From NCBI GenBank assembly GCA_027730465.1, contig JAQCGQ010000042.1, positions 1 to 6,200 on the forward strand: a DNA stretch of 6,200 nt, read 5' to 3'. Positions 5,189-6,200 of the stretch are shown piece after piece. Origin of the DNA: Actinomycetota bacterium. Its GTDB lineage: Bacteria > Actinomycetota > Actinomycetes > Nanopelagicales > Nanopelagicaceae. Within the stretch, counting starts at the first letter, position 1, and every line of letters starts with the position of its first letter. The translations under genes and the position numbers were made by a program. Below the pieces are notes generated by a model, which did not search any database, was not told the DNA's origin, and worked only from the letters and a program-made list of their open reading frames with translations.

Positions 5189-6200
5189 TTACTTGATCTT
5201 TGCAATCTGAGCTTTAGCCTTGTCAAACAAAGCACCAGTTATTTGGATATATCCTTTTTCTGGGAACTTCGTAGGACATTGCTCAAGCAGATATGTGTGC
5301 CAGGCAGCGACAATCTTTTGTTTCTCTGGATCTTTATTAGCAGCTCCTGGATAGACCAATCCATAGGAAGCAGTTCCAATTGGATATGCACCTGGGATTG
5401 CCTTTTGATAAGGGGTTGTAACGCTGCCATTAGCTTCAATGGTTCCGCCGCCTAGGAATGCAGAGGTTGCAGCAGATGTTGGAGCAACAAATTCATTTGC
5501 CCAGTTTTCTACCAAAGCTGTGCCTAATTTGTTAGATGTAAACCAAGCGCTTTCAGCATATCCAATTCCACCAACCTTGGCCTTAACTCCTGCTGCTACA
5601 AGTGCTGAACCATTTTGGCCTTGAAAGTTAAAGAAGTTTGATAGTGGCTCTGGGGTCATATTTCCAAATGTGCCAGAGGCTTTCTTAGGCCACCAAATTG
5701 AATCCTCGCCAGCATTTGCACCCTGTAGGAATTTTCCAAACTGCTCAGAAGTTCCTGAAGAGTCACTTCGATAGAAAACAGTTATTGGAATATTTGGCAA
5801 TTTTGGGTTGGCATCGACAGTCTTGTATTTACGAATCTTTGGCTTTCCTGCCTCGTCAAGAACTGGCACCTTCTGACGAGTATTTTTGCCACCAACCTTG
5901 ACTGATACTTTCTTAGTTGCAAAAACTGGAACCTTAACCACACCATCATTTACAGCACGAATTCGTGAATCATTCCATTTTTGAATCTTGCCTGAAAAAA
6001 TTTGGGCAATTACTTTTGGACTTAAGTAAATCGGTTTCTTGACAGTTGGTAGGTTATAACCAATTGCGATACCAGCTCCATATACAGGTGCGTACTCTAG
6101 GTGAGCCGGGAAGCCTGATGTATAAACAGCATCAGAGGCTGCAAAATCAACTAGATTGGCCTTAAAGTCTGAACGGCCTTTACCAGATCCACCTGCTGTG
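5189..6200 (-). CDS. pstS: Phosphate-binding protein PstS of the Pst ABC transporter (N-terminus outside window)
   Basis: The frame stays open from the stop at 5189 to the right edge, so the GTG at 5941 is internal and not the start. About 336 residues are visible; the signal peptide and the first strand lie outside. Reading inward from the edge are GGSGKGRSDF and the following DFAASDA, matching the first phosphate-binding loops. Next come LEYAPVYGAGIAIGYNLP and VIAQIFSGKIQKWND, a standard PstS block. The second ligand motif is YRSDSSGTSEQF, and GIGYAESAW follows further on. PstS captures inorganic phosphate outside the membrane and passes it to PstCAB. Between the WNDSRIRAVN helix and NPKLPN there is a basic extra segment of about 46 residues (5810-5947) not present in E. 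coli PstS. A strong terminator follows the stop, so no downstream pst gene shares the transcript; pstCAB cannot be located from this window. The family is often under phosphate control, but no Pho box can be seen here because the promoter lies outside. Confidence 0.95.
   Translation of the reverse strand, partial: TAGGSGKGRSDFKANLVDFAASDAVYTSGFPAHLEYAPVYGAGIAIGYNLPTVKKPIYLSPKVIAQIFSGKIQKWNDSRIRAVNDGVVKVPVFATKKVSVKVGGKNTRQKVPVLDEAGKPKIRKYKTVDANPKLPNIPITVFYRSDSSGTSEQFGKFLQGANAGEDSIWWPKKASGTFGNMTPEPLSNFFNFQGQNGSALVAAGVKAKVGGIGYAESAWFTSNKLGTALVENWANEFVAPTSAATSAFLGGGTIEANGSVTTPYQKAIPGAYPIGTASYGLVYPGAANKDPEKQKIVAAWHTYLLEQCPTKFPEKGYIQITGALFDKAKAQIAKIK

Noticed and set aside
5162..5901. Several + strand frames opposite pstS
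   Set aside because: They run antisense to a strongly conserved gene, one starts inside the terminator hairpin, and none resembles a known protein.
5189..5941. Treating the GTG at 5941 as the start of a 250-residue protein
   Set aside because: The frame continues open to 6200 with clear PstS sequence, so this GTG is internal.

Overview
The window looks like a piece of the chromosome of a small-genome, AT-rich actinobacterium, most like the freshwater acI / Nanopelagicales group. The grounds are the low GC (roughly 40% by eye, not computed), very short gaps between genes, and protein sequences that resemble actinobacterial families: a group II truncated haemoglobin, an EttA-type ABC-F protein, and a hotdog thioesterase next to them. 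The taxonomic placement is an inference; no marker gene was searched.

Left part (1-2774). A mechanosensitive channel gene enters from the left edge on the + strand and ends tail-to-tail, with an 11-bp overlap, against a three-gene minus-strand block: ettA, then a thioesterase, then a truncated haemoglobin. The gaps are 12 and 5 nt, so this is very probably one operon.

Middle (2775-4958). A tRNA-Arg(TCT) gene on the + strand sits between the operon start and a second minus-strand unit. That unit holds a FAD-dependent DAO-type oxidoreductase followed after 2 nt by an exported histidine-phosphatase-family protein, an arrangement that suggests translational coupling.

Right part (4959-6200). The oxidoreductase has an unusually GC-rich, highly self-complementary leader. 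Its Shine-Dalgarno strand can pair with either of two near-identical upstream segments, the architecture of a translational RNA switch. I could not assign it to a known riboswitch class, and it is the best candidate here for something undescribed. Further right, a strong 13-bp terminator hairpin with T-tracts on both strands closes a pstS gene (phosphate-binding protein of the Pst transporter) whose 5' end lies beyond the window. This PstS carries a basic insertion of about 46 residues just before its second phosphate-binding motif.

The genes fall into three separate themes: translation and housekeeping (ettA operon, tRNA), a regulated amine or amino-acid oxidation unit with a secreted phosphatase, and phosphate uptake. 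No mobile element, CRISPR array or phage gene was seen.
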